DNA of 64,000 nt from Albugo candida (lineage: Eukaryota > Oomycota > Peronosporomycetes > Albuginales > Albuginaceae): contig CAJNAR010000176.1 in NCBI GenBank assembly GCA_905220665.1, positions 62,001 to 126,000 of the forward strand. The letters run 5' to 3'. The first letter of the stretch is position 1, and the number at the start of each line of letters is the position of its first letter. Positions 1 to 12,659 of this stretch are shown one piece after another. The position numbers were made by a program, and so were the translations under genes. The notes under the pieces are model-generated. The model saw only the letters and a list, made by a program, of their open reading frames with translations, made no database searches and had not been told where the DNA came from.

Positions 1-1107
1 AAACGAATCAACCAATTAATAGATTTTAATCGAAGCCATAAGAGCTAGTGAGCCAAGAACAGTGCCTTATGTGGAGACTTCAGAAACAAATCAACGAATC
101 AGAGCGTCTAATATCGAGGCCGCAGAAACCAATCATCCAATCAGATTTTTTGGTTTGAATATGCTCGATGTATCCGATAAAGTCAATTGAAGCAAAGCGA
201 AAGATACCTGAAAACGACTCAAATCACAATTGGAGCGAATTTTAGAAAATACGACGATTTTGCGGTGAACAAAAAGATATATCCACCCATCGACAATTAA
301 AAGCAAAAATTCGGTTGTCTGACATGGGCACTTTTGTAGAACGGAATTGTTGTGTATCATATTCAAAAAAGAGACTCTGATGAAACTGTGCGATAGAACT
401 AGCCTCTCAAGAAGCGCTACAATAAAAGACTGTATCATCGATGAAAATTAAACATTTGTTCCGAATGTGTGGTCCAACGCTTCATCGTGAGGTATGATTA
501 CGTGCTTTTACCGCACCAATTCTCAAACAATTTGATAAAGAGAGAAATCTTCCGAAGCGATTCTTTCCAAATTGTGCGTCTTGCCAGGAGAAGCTGGAAC
601 GCGGAACGCAGGTTCCATATAATTACCACTACGACATGTAGAATTTCATTTTTATATTACAAAAAGCATAAATGAAATACCTCCGTGGATGAATACAAGG
701 AAGTAGATTGAAGGCAAGTAGAACAACTTCGTTGTGGCGCTCATTATGTAGCAATGATTTCTGATTCGTTTATGTCCCTGAGAAGAAAGCTCTTTTTGGC
801 AACTTAGTTGCTAAAGCCCAGAGACGATGAGATGAAATAAATTGCAACGTATCATCATCACAGTTTCTGTCGATAACTTCCCATTTCCTTGTTCCTGATG
901 ATGGTGTCATGCCATACACAAATACCAAGCTACTCTCTGCAGATTACTACTTGACTTCTGATTATGACCTTGTAGTCCAAACGTTCATTACGCTTCAATG
1001 CGTCAAAATATTTAGTCGAGCCACTACACCACGCGCTTTTTAAGTAGGGGATTTCTTGTAAGCTGATCTTTTTTTCATGCTAATCATCCTCAAAGCATCA
1101 TTGATGT
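1..1107. other. No gene recognised
   Basis: Only short frames without recognisable motifs are visible on either strand, and frames longer than about 60 codons start at non-ATG codons. No tandem repeat, RNA gene or transposon domain was recognised. Confidence 0.5.
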
Positions 1108-1527
1108 ATGCTTAGGAAGAGATTGCAGTCCGATAAAGCTACAAAAAAAGTGTACCTAAACTTAGAAAGTTGCACACCAGATCATTCGATAACATCGCAA
1201 AAGCATAAGTGTATCAGAATTGCCTTGCAGCAACCTTTTTTATCATTTAATTCGACTAAAAGACTATCTCATAATAAGATGTGGCTGAAGTTCAACACTC
1301 CCGGAATTGCTGTAAAGAGTGGACAAAGACTCGAAATGGTTTACTGCGCATTCGCTACTATCAAAATAAAGCTTGTCTTTGAATTCAGAAAACAAGTGAA
1401 CGAGGGGTCACATCACGATGGTGCGAACGATAGTATCATAAAAATGATGGATCAATATGGGATTAACAGAAAGCAAGTAGATCACGCTGCCAGATCAAAA
1501 GGGTTCGCACTTATGCAGCAAGGCTGA
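1108..1527 (+). CDS. Unrecognised 139-residue ORF
   Basis: This frame opens with an ATG and runs 139 codons, which is long for this part of the window. The product is basic and hydrophilic, with no signal peptide or membrane segment. Its C-terminal half (around IIKMMDQYGINRKQVDHAA) could be helical. I do not recognise a family. The reading sense seems to go on past the stop in other frames up to about 1.75 kb, which would fit a decayed transposon gene. It could also be a chance frame. Confidence 0.25.
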   Translation: MLRKRLQSDKATKKVYLNLESCTPDHSITSQKHKCIRIALQQPFLSFNSTKRLSHNKMWLKFNTPGIAVKSGQRLEMVYCAFATIKIKLVFEFRKQVNEGSHHDGANDSIIKMMDQYGINRKQVDHAARSKGFALMQQG

Positions 1528-2944
1528 TATTCTTTCAAAAAACTTGCTCCAATGTTATCAGTCTACATAACACTGTTCACTATATTGGAGTGTATTTTCT
1601 AGGATAAGAAAGCAACTACTATCGTTACAAGATCCACGCGTGATGTAGAGAAAAGTTTGGCATGTCTCGTCTTAGTCAAGGAAGTAGTGAGTGTTCGCGA
1701 AAGTAATGTGTCGATGACACTCTTCTGTTCAGCGATTTATCGCAAAGCGTTTAGCTGTCGACAATAAGGAATTGGCTTTTAAGTGATTGAAGTATACTAC
1801 CGAGCCTAAAGTTCAAGATTTTGAGCGCAATTGTATGAACTCAACGATTTTTACGAAAATAATCTGGATGCTGAGATAGGTTGCGGGAATGTTGCGATGA
1901 AACGATATTTTGTAACCTGAAATTTCTGGAAAATTTTAAGATGCGCTGTTAAATCAATCGGAATAGATCCGGGTTGCAAGATGGAAGTAATTTGTACCAG
2001 GCATCAAACCGCTACGAATGGAAATATTTATGGAATAAACTACATGTGAGCCGATAAAATACACCCGTATCTCGGAGAGAGGGACGGCACGTCGTTCTCG
2101 GATAACGTTCTTGATGTGTACCACTCGAAGATGACATCATAGTGATAAGATTGACTGGACAGCATGACTGTCACTCGAGACAATATCACCTTTTGAAGAT
2201 CATTCCGCATGGTGTGAGAGAGTGTTGACAGTGAGAAATGTACAATAGGCGTTATGCGATTGCTGCAATCGACCTAGAAGTAAAAGTAAAATATATTCAG
2301 CGTTAATCTTGTTTGTCAACACTACATCATGCATGCTTAACGGCACTACAACTTGTTCATGCCAAGGTTGGAAAAGACATTCGTCTGCTTCGCCCATGTT
2401 AAACTGATCACGTGGGACCTTCTTTGTCCATCCCATCTGTCGAGTTGAACTCAAACAGCCAATCAGGTGAGGTCTAACTTGAGTCAAAGGTGTCTATATA
2501 CTAGAATTAGACTAACAGTCACCTCTGGTTGCCTAGGCTATCTTATATAACAAATATACATATAAAAAATATTTCGTGAAATACCTTTGAGAGATGGTAA
2601 TATGTCCTCCTGGTGACTGTAGTGCAGTAGCCTTAGCCACCCTCATATGAGACTGTGCCCAGCTAGTAAATGCTCTGAAGTTGTGAAGTTGTCAAAGTTT
2701 CCGAAAGTACCGTGGTTTGCAAACTGGTGTGCGCCACATGAGCGGAACAGTGCTATCTGTTGAAACTGATGGCCCTGATCCAGTGTGAAACACATTAGAC
2801 TTATCAATTTGCAGCTATTGCGCAATAAATTAGTGGCCGTGGCCGTGGCCGTCTAGTACGAGAAGATTTCGGCTAGCTAGTAAAGTGAATTAAGAACCTC
2901 CCACATTTAATTTATCTTTCCAGGTTTTGTCTCAAGTGCTCAAT
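1528..2944. other. No gene recognised; short GGCCGT run
   Basis: There are only short frames. The longest is 95 codons on the minus strand at 2,200-2,487 and has no recognisable domain. A short perfect run of the hexamer GGCCGT (about three units) lies near 2,830-2,850. It may be fossil transposon sequence, but nothing identifies it. Confidence 0.4.
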
Positions 2945-3490
2945 CTATCCAACAAGGACTAGGATCAGAGTTGCAGAGCATTTCCACTTGCCTGTTCCGT
3001 ACCCGCAGGAATGATCAACGGCATCCGAAAAATTCTTCAAATGATCCTTGCGTCGAGAGTTGATGCTGCTCCTTTGCAAGCCGAATGCATTCGCCTTGGT
3101 CGTAACACTGTCTTCGAAAGTACCGAACGTGCTCACTAAACGTGGTGTAGATCACAGAAAGTGCCGGAATCATCGTTTTTACGATCAGCAATCAGCAACT
3201 CCAACAATTCCGATCTGTATAGATGAAGTGCAGCGTCACCGCTTGCAATGCAAGCCATAAATCTGATATAATTTGTTGTTATTTTTTCCAATCCGACCGT
3301 AGTGCTGGTACGGTTGCACATGCAATATGTGTCCAGCGTGGTCGAGAGTAGCAAATCTGACCCCAACTAGGATGTAACTCCTTCCATAACTGTGCCGTGT
3401 CACTGTACTGTGGAAAGAGATGTTGATCGGATTCCAGTGCCCCAAACGAAGGCTGCGTGCACAATATAATGTAGAGCTAAATATCCTTTG
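2945..3490 (-). repeat. Dispersed repeat, copy A
   Basis: The reverse complement of this stretch matches 15,105-15,580 over roughly 500 bp with many substitutions and small indels. Translated matches are also visible. Both copies contain WNPINISF, then a shared region ending near HILHVQ in A and RILHVQ in B. Both also share the context GLHCKR, then further along a Cys-Gly stretch. Each copy has stops and frame breaks. It lies downstream of the minus-strand LINE, so it could be that element's 3' region or an unrelated older transposon. The family is not identified. Confidence 0.6.
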
Positions 3491-3499
3491 AGAACCAGA

Positions 3500-4400
3500 A
3501 ACGAGATTATGCTGGCAACATTCGAAAGGCATGACGAAACGGTAGGTTTTTGAAAATCGTTAATATACGTTTCCGAAAATGCCGTGATGAAGCCATAAAT
3601 GTTCCAACTCGTTCTGTATCTAGTGCATCCGACTATCCCGTGATGACCAATTTGTCAACATTGGATGGCTCTCGGTTGGTTATTGAGATTTCTAGACGGG
3701 CCGTGAGAGTTCAGAGCGTGGAATTGATGGAAAATATTGCTTCCTCTCCTTGCTTTGTACTCCAATATAAAACGATCTACCACTTGGGTTTGGTTGGATA
3801 TAAGTGATGGGACCATTGTCGAGTGAATACGCTGTAGTATCTGAGTGACTTCATTGTAAAGCCGACTCAGTAAATTTTCTTCAACCGTATCTGATGTGCT
3901 CAGCTCTTCGTCGTTCTGTTAGTTGGCGACTAAATCTTCCTTCGCTGACCATGTGTCCCTTTCCCGAAAAACGTTTGAAGACATTGGATGTCGAAAAGCG
4001 TAGGAAACGGTTTTCGAAACGGCTGATGTGGTTCCTACACCATACCAAGATTGTAACAAAAGCTTTGCGTACTCGGATTCGAAGTAGAAGCTTTATAGTG
4101 TAATCTTTGGTCGCAGTGAAACCATATCGATTGTTCCATCTAGTGTTGACGGCGTTATAGTACATTTAGATCTGGAAGTGTATTGCTTCTATCCATCTTG
4201 TATCAAATTTTTCACGTTTCCACCAAGCAGATGTGATCTCGCATTGAAAAAATTTGCCATGTCGATGTGATTTGATAAATGCTGCAGTTCTTTCTGCGTT
4301 GTCTATCGGCCTGTGTGGTCCAAAGAAAGGCTGGATAAGTTTTTATAATTCCGTCGAAGGAGTTGTCCAATTCGCTGGAATCTTTTCAATGCATCAGATG
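3500..4400. other. Possible 3' part of the LINE; no clear domain
   Basis: Minus-strand frames here (for example 3,881-4,165) follow on from the LINE post-RT region but carry no motif I can name. Treat as probable decayed retroelement sequence. Confidence 0.3.
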
Positions 4401-4639
4401 CGAACTGCTAAATGAAATGAATACGTTGTAGCTTTGTTCGTCCCACCAAAAAGAACTTTAGACCACCATCTTGACGGCGAAGATATAAAATGTCTTTGCT
4501 GAGTAGGAGAAAATGTTTGAAATAGTTTTTGTGTTTCTGACCAAATACAAATCTATTCAAAGTTGATGCCACTGTCGAATTGTCTCTGCTGGTACGTCCA
4601 CGTGCCACGTGTAATGACACAGACGTGAAGAAATCATCG

Positions 4640-5802
4640 TCTGCGCAACCAGTAGTCGACCGCTAACAATTCGTGCACGTCAAAACCAAACGCCAACCCC
4701 ATCATAAAAACCCTGTCGAGAGTTCCGTTAACCATGAAATTATTCGGTTTCTGGCCGAACGAAATACCTATAGAATACTCCGGACCCTGTATGGTCAGGT
4801 TGGGAATACGTGGACGCGCCATGGTCCGATTCAACGAGGGCAATGGTGATTGCTCAAGTGTGTTTCGCACCAAATCCATCGGAATAGACTTGAGCGAATT
4901 GTAGCTGCGTCAAACAGCATTTGGAGCATCTAAAAGCAATGTCAAATTGTCCGCAAAAACCAAGTTGCGACAGTCGGGCCATTGATCCAAATTTCGTGTT
5001 CTTCATGTTGTCGAACTAGATTTCTCAAAGGTTCGATCGTCATCAGAAAAAGTAAAGCTGAGAGAGGATAGCCCTATTTCACTCCACGTTGTGGTGTAAT
5101 CGACGCTGAGATAATTTAACTGAGCCTTAGTGTTACTGTACAAAAGACGAATCCAGTCGATAAAAAATTTTCTACCGCCATCGTTTCCAAAACGCGAAAC
5201 ATGTACGTCCAATTGACTCGATCGTAAGCTTTCTCAAAAGCCGAGAAAGGTCGCGTAAGCTTGCTCCCCACGATGAGTGACCAAGTCTTGGATGCCGGTG
5301 AGATGTGGAATATGGTGATGCATTGACCTTCCTTGCACAAATGCGTTTTGATCTTGATGGATCAATTTTGGCAAAACACGTTGCAATTGATACGTCAATT
5401 TCTTTTTGAAAGTACTTTCACATCGACGCAAAGCAGCGCGATCGGTCGATAGTTGCTAGGATCACCTCATGATTATTATTTTGTACAATATTGGTGTTGC
5501 TGAGTGGCGTTGTCATCAAAGTAAGCTTCCTCTTTCCAGCTGATATTCGAACACGATCTTCAGACACTAGCCAAACGTTTCCGGATGAAGCTGAGAAAAT
5601 GCAGCTGGTAGTCCATCCATACCTGGGGGAGAACTACTCCCGCATGTGCTTGATCGCTTCCCCCATCTCGGTCGTACTTAAGAGAGTTGAGAGACTGTCT
5701 TGCTGCTGTGGCAAGGGAAACTGGAATTGAAACAAGAAACGTGTTTTGCTTTCGTTCACATGGAGCATTTGAGTCGATCTCTAAGCTATAAACAGAGTCC
5801 AC
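4640..5802 (-). pseudogene. LINE reverse transcriptase remnant
   Basis: Classic RT blocks are visible across shifting frames. LIHQDQNAFVQGRSMHHHI comes first, then FEKAYDRVNW with the first catalytic Asp. Next is the PLSALLFLMTIEPL block of the thumb/palm. Last is an F-A-D-N tetrapeptide (bases 4,946-4,957) where LINE RTs have Y/FADD. At least four frame changes separate these blocks. The second Asp of the catalytic pair is Asn here, which would itself abolish activity. A remnant, not an active enzyme. Confidence 0.85.
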
Positions 5803-6337
5803 GACACCACCCCAATGTTGTCCGAATTTGTCAATAATCTACTTCAGGTTTGATGTCACGGTACCACATTTTTCGTAACATTTTCGATCGGGATGCGACG
5901 ATAAAAACCTTCCGGAGGGTGGAAAAATGTTTGGAAGAGTTGTCCATATGCTTCACGTGATGGTCGAAGCTTTTATTTCTATTTTGCATTGTTTTCGACA
6001 GAAATTAGGAATTGTTCGAGACTTGATTCGCAAAAATACCGCGACTCATTGGTGTCTTGAATGCGGTATCGAGCTGCTGCGACTTCCAAAACACGCTGAC
6101 TAGACTCAACATCACGTCGGCTATCTTTTGCTACCTTTGTTTCAATGCTTTGAAGCCGTTTCTTGATTTTTGTCTTCCAGCTTTCCCGCATTTTTCTGCG
6201 ATTCAAAGTTGTCCGGAACTGTTCTAGCACCAAAATTGGTTCCAATTTGATTACTTCGACAACTTGAGGATCTTCAAAGAGTCGTAATGAACATTTGAAA
6301 TATCCTCGACGCAAAGACTGAGTTGGATTTCTAAAAG

Positions 6338-7003
6338 TTATTTTTGTGCCAGATGGCCTCCCACATGTCGTGGACGAAAATACTCAGAAGTTTTGTATAC
6401 CATATTGAATAGCTCTTCCGACATGCAGATGTAATCAAGTCGATGCTTGGGCGGTAATGGTTCTGTAAAGACTTTTTCAGTCGGATGTTGGATTTGCCAA
6501 GCGTCCACCACACCCAACTGTGAAAGCCATTCCACACACGCTAATCCACTTGGTTCGTGTCGAATTGTTCCACTAGAAGCATCGATAGCAGGATCGAGTG
6601 GTGTGTTATAATTACCAAATACGGGATGTGTTGCGGTCGATTTGACAATGGTGGCGAGAAATAACGCATAAAAACCCACTCGTTTCTCGTCCTTGACCGA
6701 TGCATATATATTTTTAATATAAAGCGGTGCTTGGTGAATGAGAAGACGCAGAACCAAATAGCGATGTCGAATGCTTCGTATGATGAGCGCATCAGCTGTT
6801 GTGCGGTTTGGAATCGGCTGGAGAAAAGCGCTGTCGTGATCATTGAGAAACATATTTTGCTGCATTTTTAAGCTAATAAAAATCAAAGGAGTCCAGTTGG
6901 TTGTGATGGTAAAACTTGGTTTTTTTAACACAGCTGATGAAGAATGGTGACAGGACGTGTCGACAAGAAGATGACCGTTTCGAAAAATGACATTGTCATT
7001 CAT
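6338..7003 (-). pseudogene. LINE EEP endonuclease domain remnant
   Basis: An uninterrupted 221-codon frame carries the C-terminal two thirds of an APE-like endonuclease/exonuclease/phosphatase domain. The usual GDFN motif is altered to FGNYN, followed by TPLDPAID (about 6,593-6,623). Next come a WL..LG..DAW..QHP segment, then FTEP and RLDYICMS. These match the LINE endonuclease signature including the late Asp of RLDY. The N-terminal part with the first catalytic residues is not in this frame. The GDFN change (Asp to Asn) would damage the active site. Confidence 0.8.
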
Positions 7004-9233
7004 CGTGAGTGCTGAGAAATTGTTGCGCGTTGATATAATTTAGCATCCTTTAGAATGCCTGCTGAAGTGAACCAGCAATCCACTTCTTGTCACCATCTTG
7101 AACCGAAAGATGTAGAGTTGCTATATTTTCGGGGATTAAGGAAATTATAACGGAGAGCTCATTGATAGCATCACAGAGAAATCATCGTCATATAACTGCA
7201 CAACATTGGGACCAACAGGCGATGCCTACATCTGGGCGTGACAAGGATAGTAGCTCATTCGTTGGGATTGATAGGCAATGATGGCCTGGAATCTGAATCA
7301 CCGGCCAATTCATGAGATATCGGACACAATCATTATGTGTGTAATCAGTACACAGAAATAGTAGTTCCATCACGGGGAGAGCCTTCGTAACAACTGAGAA
7401 CCACTTCCTGTGTCGCCCTCTACCATGAAGCGATTTTCTGGAACATCACATCACGTTTCAATGGGACGTTCCCACCAACATGTTTACTCCATTGTTTCAG
7501 ATATAACATTTTCATTCAAATCTTAGGCAGCGTATACTCTATTGATCATGCGCAGTTGTGACACGTCATCATAAGCACTCCCATTCAACTCCTACACGCA
7601 AGAATAAAATAGTTCAATGCGATCCAATGATCAAGTGCTGTCTGGATGATTTTGTCCGGGTTCGGAGTGTATGCGTCGGCTTGGTCCCCCTTTTCTGGTC
7701 TGATTGTGTGCATTGCGCTGTTGGAATCAATTTCCATTAGCTATCCCATCTGGACAACCTGAGGAGATCGCTCTGTTTTTCGACCATGCTGTGGCGATTG
7801 CCAAAAATGATCAGCCTCTTTTGAAGTGGAGGCCTTATTTGGCATCCGTGTTTACAAGAAAATCATCGGAAAGTGGGTTCCATGCACTGGGTTGTCAAAC
7901 TTCAACCTCTCCATCCCAACCCGACGGCTGCGAGCACCGAGTTGTATTTAGTCGTGACCAACTCAGATAGAGCTTGAAGGCGTGCCTTGGAAAACATGTG
8001 TCGATATGTATTCATTCAAATGGTGACGATTATGAAAGTAACGGGTCAAACGCATGTCTATATCGCGATCCCACTCCACTGGTTCGGATAATATTAGTGT
8101 AGCATATTTTTTCTCGAGTGGGGGAGAGCAGGGGTTGCTTCACCATGGTTTGTGGGATTCCCGGAGGTGTGAGTTGGAAGGAGAGTTGAACTCTAGCGAT
8201 ATTTGATCGGAGCGATCTTCCCCGCTTTCTGGTCCAACTCTTTCCGTATTAAAATTGGGAAACCCAACGATGTCGAAGCGAGCATGGTTATCTTTTTTGG
8301 TGTTTTTTGAACTGTAGTTGGCGTGGTAGAACGGTTACTGGATACAAACAGTATGGGCCACGCTGAACAAAAAGTGGAAGCTCTTTCAAAATCAGAGCCA
8401 TCTTAGCTCGTCCAGGAAGAGTTATTTGCCGGATGCGATTTGCTTGCATACCATAAATATACGCACTAATGCTGCTGGTACCGTGGAAGATGCAAAGAAA
8501 TTCCTCCTGTCGAAATAACCAGTCTTTTCGAGGCATATGCTTCTCGGAATGTACCAAGAAGGCAAAACAACCTCCTACCCAACTTTCAGACCGACTCCAA
8601 GAACGTCAAGATAATACCAGCGCACTAAATTGTCGTACTCTTTGAAGAAGTACTTTAAACCCAGAACAGTGAACGATTATCACTAAAGCTGTTAACACGC
8701 GTTGACGGACACAACCATCACTATCAAATCCCTTCATTTTGGCAACTATCCAAGAAAGATTCGAAAACCGGATACATTGATGCCCGAGGAGTGGGGTTAG
8801 TGATATCAGTGCGAGTACGCTTCCTACATTATCGGAAAAATTGCTTTCGAAATCTTGACAGGGCGTGCTGCATCAAATATGACAGCCACAACAAACCAAA
8901 ACGGATACTATATGGCATAAAATTCAAATATTGCAGAGATATCTGAAGTTCTCGGCTTTGGAAGCTCCAATGCTATTGCGATTTGGCTTTAGCATCGTCT
9001 TTGCGCCAAAACCCTTCCGACTTAATAAGGTCTGACGGAGTGCAATGTTTGCTTTCTTCTCCACTTTCAGTTGCCTTGGCGCCACCTTCTGACGAGGCAG
9101 TGTATAGTATCAACTTTACCACCCTGGCCGTCACATCGGGGGTTAGAGTACTTTTCACGTCATCGCATAGGAGTAATGACTCATCAACACTCATGATGTC
9201 ACTCAAGGCCGGGTGACCCACGAGCGTTACCAC
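7004..9233 (-). other. Probable 5' region / ORF1 remnant of the LINE
   Basis: Several minus-strand frames look coding-like but are broken: 8,557-8,288 (89 codons), patches at 8,130-7,970 and 7,960-7,380, and 9,233-8,973 (86 codons, hydrophilic, rich in Ser, Glu and Lys). None has a motif I can name. Position directly upstream of the endonuclease, on the same strand, suggests the 5' part and ORF1 of the same LINE. This is inference from position only. Confidence 0.35.
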
Positions 9234-9239
9234 GTCAAT

Positions 9240-12200
9240 GATTGTAGACGGTAGAACCTAAGACTGCGTCGACATAGCCACTTGAACCGTTCTCTGGAGA
9301 TAAAATGTATAAAAGTAATCGGAAAGGATGATTTTCGAGCATTTGCTACTTAATTGGCGGGTTACATAGTAGACGGCTACTTGAGAAGTCGAAATGAATG
9401 GAAAGAAGATTCCGGTCCACGAATACACTCAACAATCGTTACTTCAGCTGATAATGCAGGCTACAAATAGAAAGACAATTCTCTGACAATATTTCGCTCG
9501 CCCAAAATATGAGACTTAGTACTTCTTCTAAAGTACAGGATTATCAATCTTATAGGCCTGTGAGTGCTTCTTAGTGAGCTTAAGGATACGGTGCTTGAAA
9601 TAGGTGAGAAATTGGAATGTTGTTTTCTTGCACTGCGTTTCCTGAAGAATGAGCCTCACGGGCGGCGATGTCAGGTTTTTGCTTGTTTGTCTCTCACATT
9701 TGACTTCAGTTTTTTCAGCTGATATGCTGCTTCGTATGTAGAGACTTGGCTGGTAGTGGATCTGGCCGCGCATTCGTGGGACGAATACATGGTTTGGTGT
9801 GCTAAGTTGGTCATTCTTTACATCCGGTGAAAGCAAACCTGTTGCTTCAGTGTTGCTGTATGTATTAAATATGGTATGTGTTCTAAGGCTCTCTGTAGTG
9901 CCGCGACGAGGGCTTCATGATCTTCTATTAGCTCTTCCTGGATGATACGGTAATTAATGTCTGCGTTTGCGGCCAAGTGACTTTTACTTTATAAAAACGT
10001 TTTACTGCTATGACCTTGGATCGAGCCTTTTTTAGTTATCTCGAATAGCATACCGTCAAGTCAATATCACAATATTGAAAATCTCGACCGTCTCAAGGTT
10101 GGCTGATTTTCTCGCCCCCTAGGTAGTAATTTTTCATGATCACACTAGTTTCGCTCCAAAAACTCAAAGTGATGACAAAGTATAAACTAGTTTTCCCTGC
10201 AAGATCCCACATCAATATTACTACTATTAAAGATAACTTTTGAGCGATCACGATAAAGATGTCTTAATAGAGCATCACCTCTGAGTGATCAGCTTAAAGA
10301 TGCCTTGATTTAATTCTGTCTGGTTTCCACTAAGTGTTACTTTGCTGGAATCGTGATTACTATACACGGCGATATTCTTTACATGAGCGTAGATGCCACG
10401 TACAGCGTCTTTTCTCTTGTCCATTGCGCAGTACGAGAAGGCTACTTCTTACTCGATTATTTACCTTTTCAGCTACTGCTCTTCCGAAGTATGCATAGTG
10501 GACTTTGGCGCTTCCTTTGCCAAAGATCATTTATAAAGCTGCGAACAGTTTGTGTCACATTTCACGTCGATCTGATTGCAAATATATAGCATAGGTACCA
10601 TAGATTTGAATTTGATCTGGTCATACCAATTGATATGAATCTTTCAGCAACACGAGCAAATACCTATATGGCAACAGTACTCCGAATAAGCGATGAAAAC
10701 GATAGCTTTTTGTTCCTAGTTAAGAGTGTACGGATCTATATATTTTTATTATGATTTACGATCGTTTTGCAGCATAATCGTACAAATGCTCTTCGTTTGA
10801 TGATAACCTCAGTAAATTGATGTTTTCAGAGCTACAATCAGGAATACATAAAGTCATATGCAGCTGTCTGCGGTTCCGTCTGGTTCTTCACCACATTTTT
10901 GGATGATTGAGTCAAAGTTCTATGCAGACGTTTTGCATGTTAAAAATCTCTTCATGAGACCAGCGACTTTCAACATTCGATAACAGTCGTTTGGTGTTTG
11001 CTATTCTGTAGCACCGTTGCACCCTAGAAATGAAGTCAAATCATGTTCAAGCTTCTTGTCACGAAATTTTTTTCCGCGCACCCATTGATAGAATCAATAA
11101 GTGGCAGCTTTCTTATAATAGAAGAGCATGTCACGCATTCAGTTCAGCGTGATGCAACACTTTTAGTAGGTGATGCTAGACAGTAGAGCTGTCAACTTAC
11201 AGAGATTTTTTCAATCCAGTTCTCATTTCCTCCCGAAATATCTTGTGCAGAGTCTTCCTCATTCAGATATTTGATTTCCTTCGCCTTCAAAAATGGCTTC
11301 TTGCCCTTCTCAGAAGTGTAATGAATAAAGTCACGATGCCTGATCCGTGCGAGTTCTGTGATAGTAGTGTTAAGTCAGTTTTCCATAGTTTTAATATTGC
11401 TATATTTGCCCAGGACGAACCACGCGGCATTGCTGGCAGTCACATTACACGACAGAGGCTGCCTACTGAAGCACTTTGTTTTCACTAATATCGTATAATA
11501 ATTTGGCTGCCACCATGCTATGCATTTGAACTCGCCCTAGATTTTTAGACGACAGTGTTGAAAGTCGTATGCCAAATTGAAAATCCAAGCGGTTGCATTC
11601 GATTATTCTGCAATTCCGTCTTGTATAGTAGAAGACACAATGATCTGCAGTAGTAACTTATAAGACGAACGAAGTTGTCTATGACCGCGGATGAGAATTT
11701 TTCTGCTAGTAATTATAATTCAGTCGATGAAATGACTCTGCGGTATTTCCTTGATGCTTGAGCTACAACGCCAATGCGTATCGACGCTGTTTCCTATTAT
11801 TGCTTGCTTTACATCGTGTAAGAAGGTTCCCGTATCTTCGGAGATGGTTTGTTTTGTTGTTGCCTTGTATCTTATCATTCCTCGATTGATTCTAATGTTC
11901 CAATAGTCGAAGAAATTTACTATCTGTATTGAAGAGTAGCAGGACTGGACGATGTTGATTCGCCATTGCCTGATTGAAACAATTTTGAATGTATCATTGG
12001 CATGTTCCATCTATGAATATACGCAATTGGAAAGAATTGGCAGCTTGAATGAACGCACATATGCGCTCCTCCTTTATGCGTTGCCACAAAAAGTTGAATT
12101 AAGATATAAGAGACAGAAAGCGTTTCCCAATAGAAGTGCTTGAAGCGATTCTAGACTGAAGTAGGGTGGTTGCGCTTGGTGGAAGGGATTTGCAATGTAA

Positions 12201-12300
12201 GAAATAAATCTCGGATCAGCAAATAATCAAATGACGGAATGGATATTAATTAAAAGTAAGCTGACATATCGGTGCCGTTCGCCTTAAAGTGTTTGCTTTG
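9240..12300. other. No gene recognised
   Basis: Frames up to about 100 codons occur on both strands (9,528-9,836 minus; 10,353-10,589 plus; 11,243-11,488 plus; 11,720-12,010 minus), but none has a recognisable motif, signal peptide with ATG, or partner exon. Probably decayed transposon and intergenic DNA. Confidence 0.4.
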
Positions 12301-12305
12301 GTCTT

Positions 12306-12640
12306 ATGAAAGCAAAGCTGGTCAAAATTGTTCTTATAGCAAAATACAGAAGAAGTTGCAAGTTTGAGGTTATAAATTGCTACCGCCCTCGTCTCGAACG
12401 AATTGAAGCGTCCATCTCACCCCTTGCGTCTGTAGGGTGTGAAGTAAGTACACGGACGCAACTTACAGCAATGAGAAGTCATCTCATGCGTTACTCAGAA
12501 ATTCATGGGCATCTCAAGCACTTATCGTCCGACTTTTAGGGAAGAAATGGTGACGCATAACTAGTACACGATCTATAGTTCTTGCAGGAGATTTCAATGT
12601 TGGGAGGAAATTTTTCAATCCATCGTCTTACGTAAGATGG
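12306..12640 (+). pseudogene. Second LINE remnant: endonuclease fragment
   Basis: The plus strand encodes FEVINCYRP, the block that typically opens the central part of LINE APE-like endonucleases. A GDFN motif follows in another frame at 12,587-12,598 (read as LAGDFNVG). GDFN contains catalytic residues of this domain and is intact here. Frame breaks separate the two blocks and the sequence afterwards is not recognisable. Orientation is opposite to the LINE at 4.4-7.0 kb, so this is a different insertion, possibly continuing to the C-terminal remnant at 15.9-16.3 kb. Confidence 0.55.
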
Positions 12641-12659
12641 AGTTTTCTTGTTTGACGAT

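Larger units (their letters stand above)
4408..7003 (-). mobile_element. Degenerate LINE (non-LTR retrotransposon)
   Basis: Reading down the minus strand, the order is endonuclease/exonuclease/phosphatase domain (7,003-6,338), a basic linker (6,314-5,979), reverse transcriptase (5,802-4,880) and a post-RT region (4,879-4,408). That is the standard order of an ORF2-type LINE protein, which nicks target DNA and primes cDNA synthesis from the break. The frame changes many times and stops interrupt it, so the copy is dead. The post-RT frame at 4,620-4,408 has the usual pattern ending in RRQDGGLKFFLV, resembling the conserved 'GG' block after LINE RTs. Upstream minus-strand frames to about 9.2 kb may be its ORF1 and 5' part. 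Confidence 0.85.
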
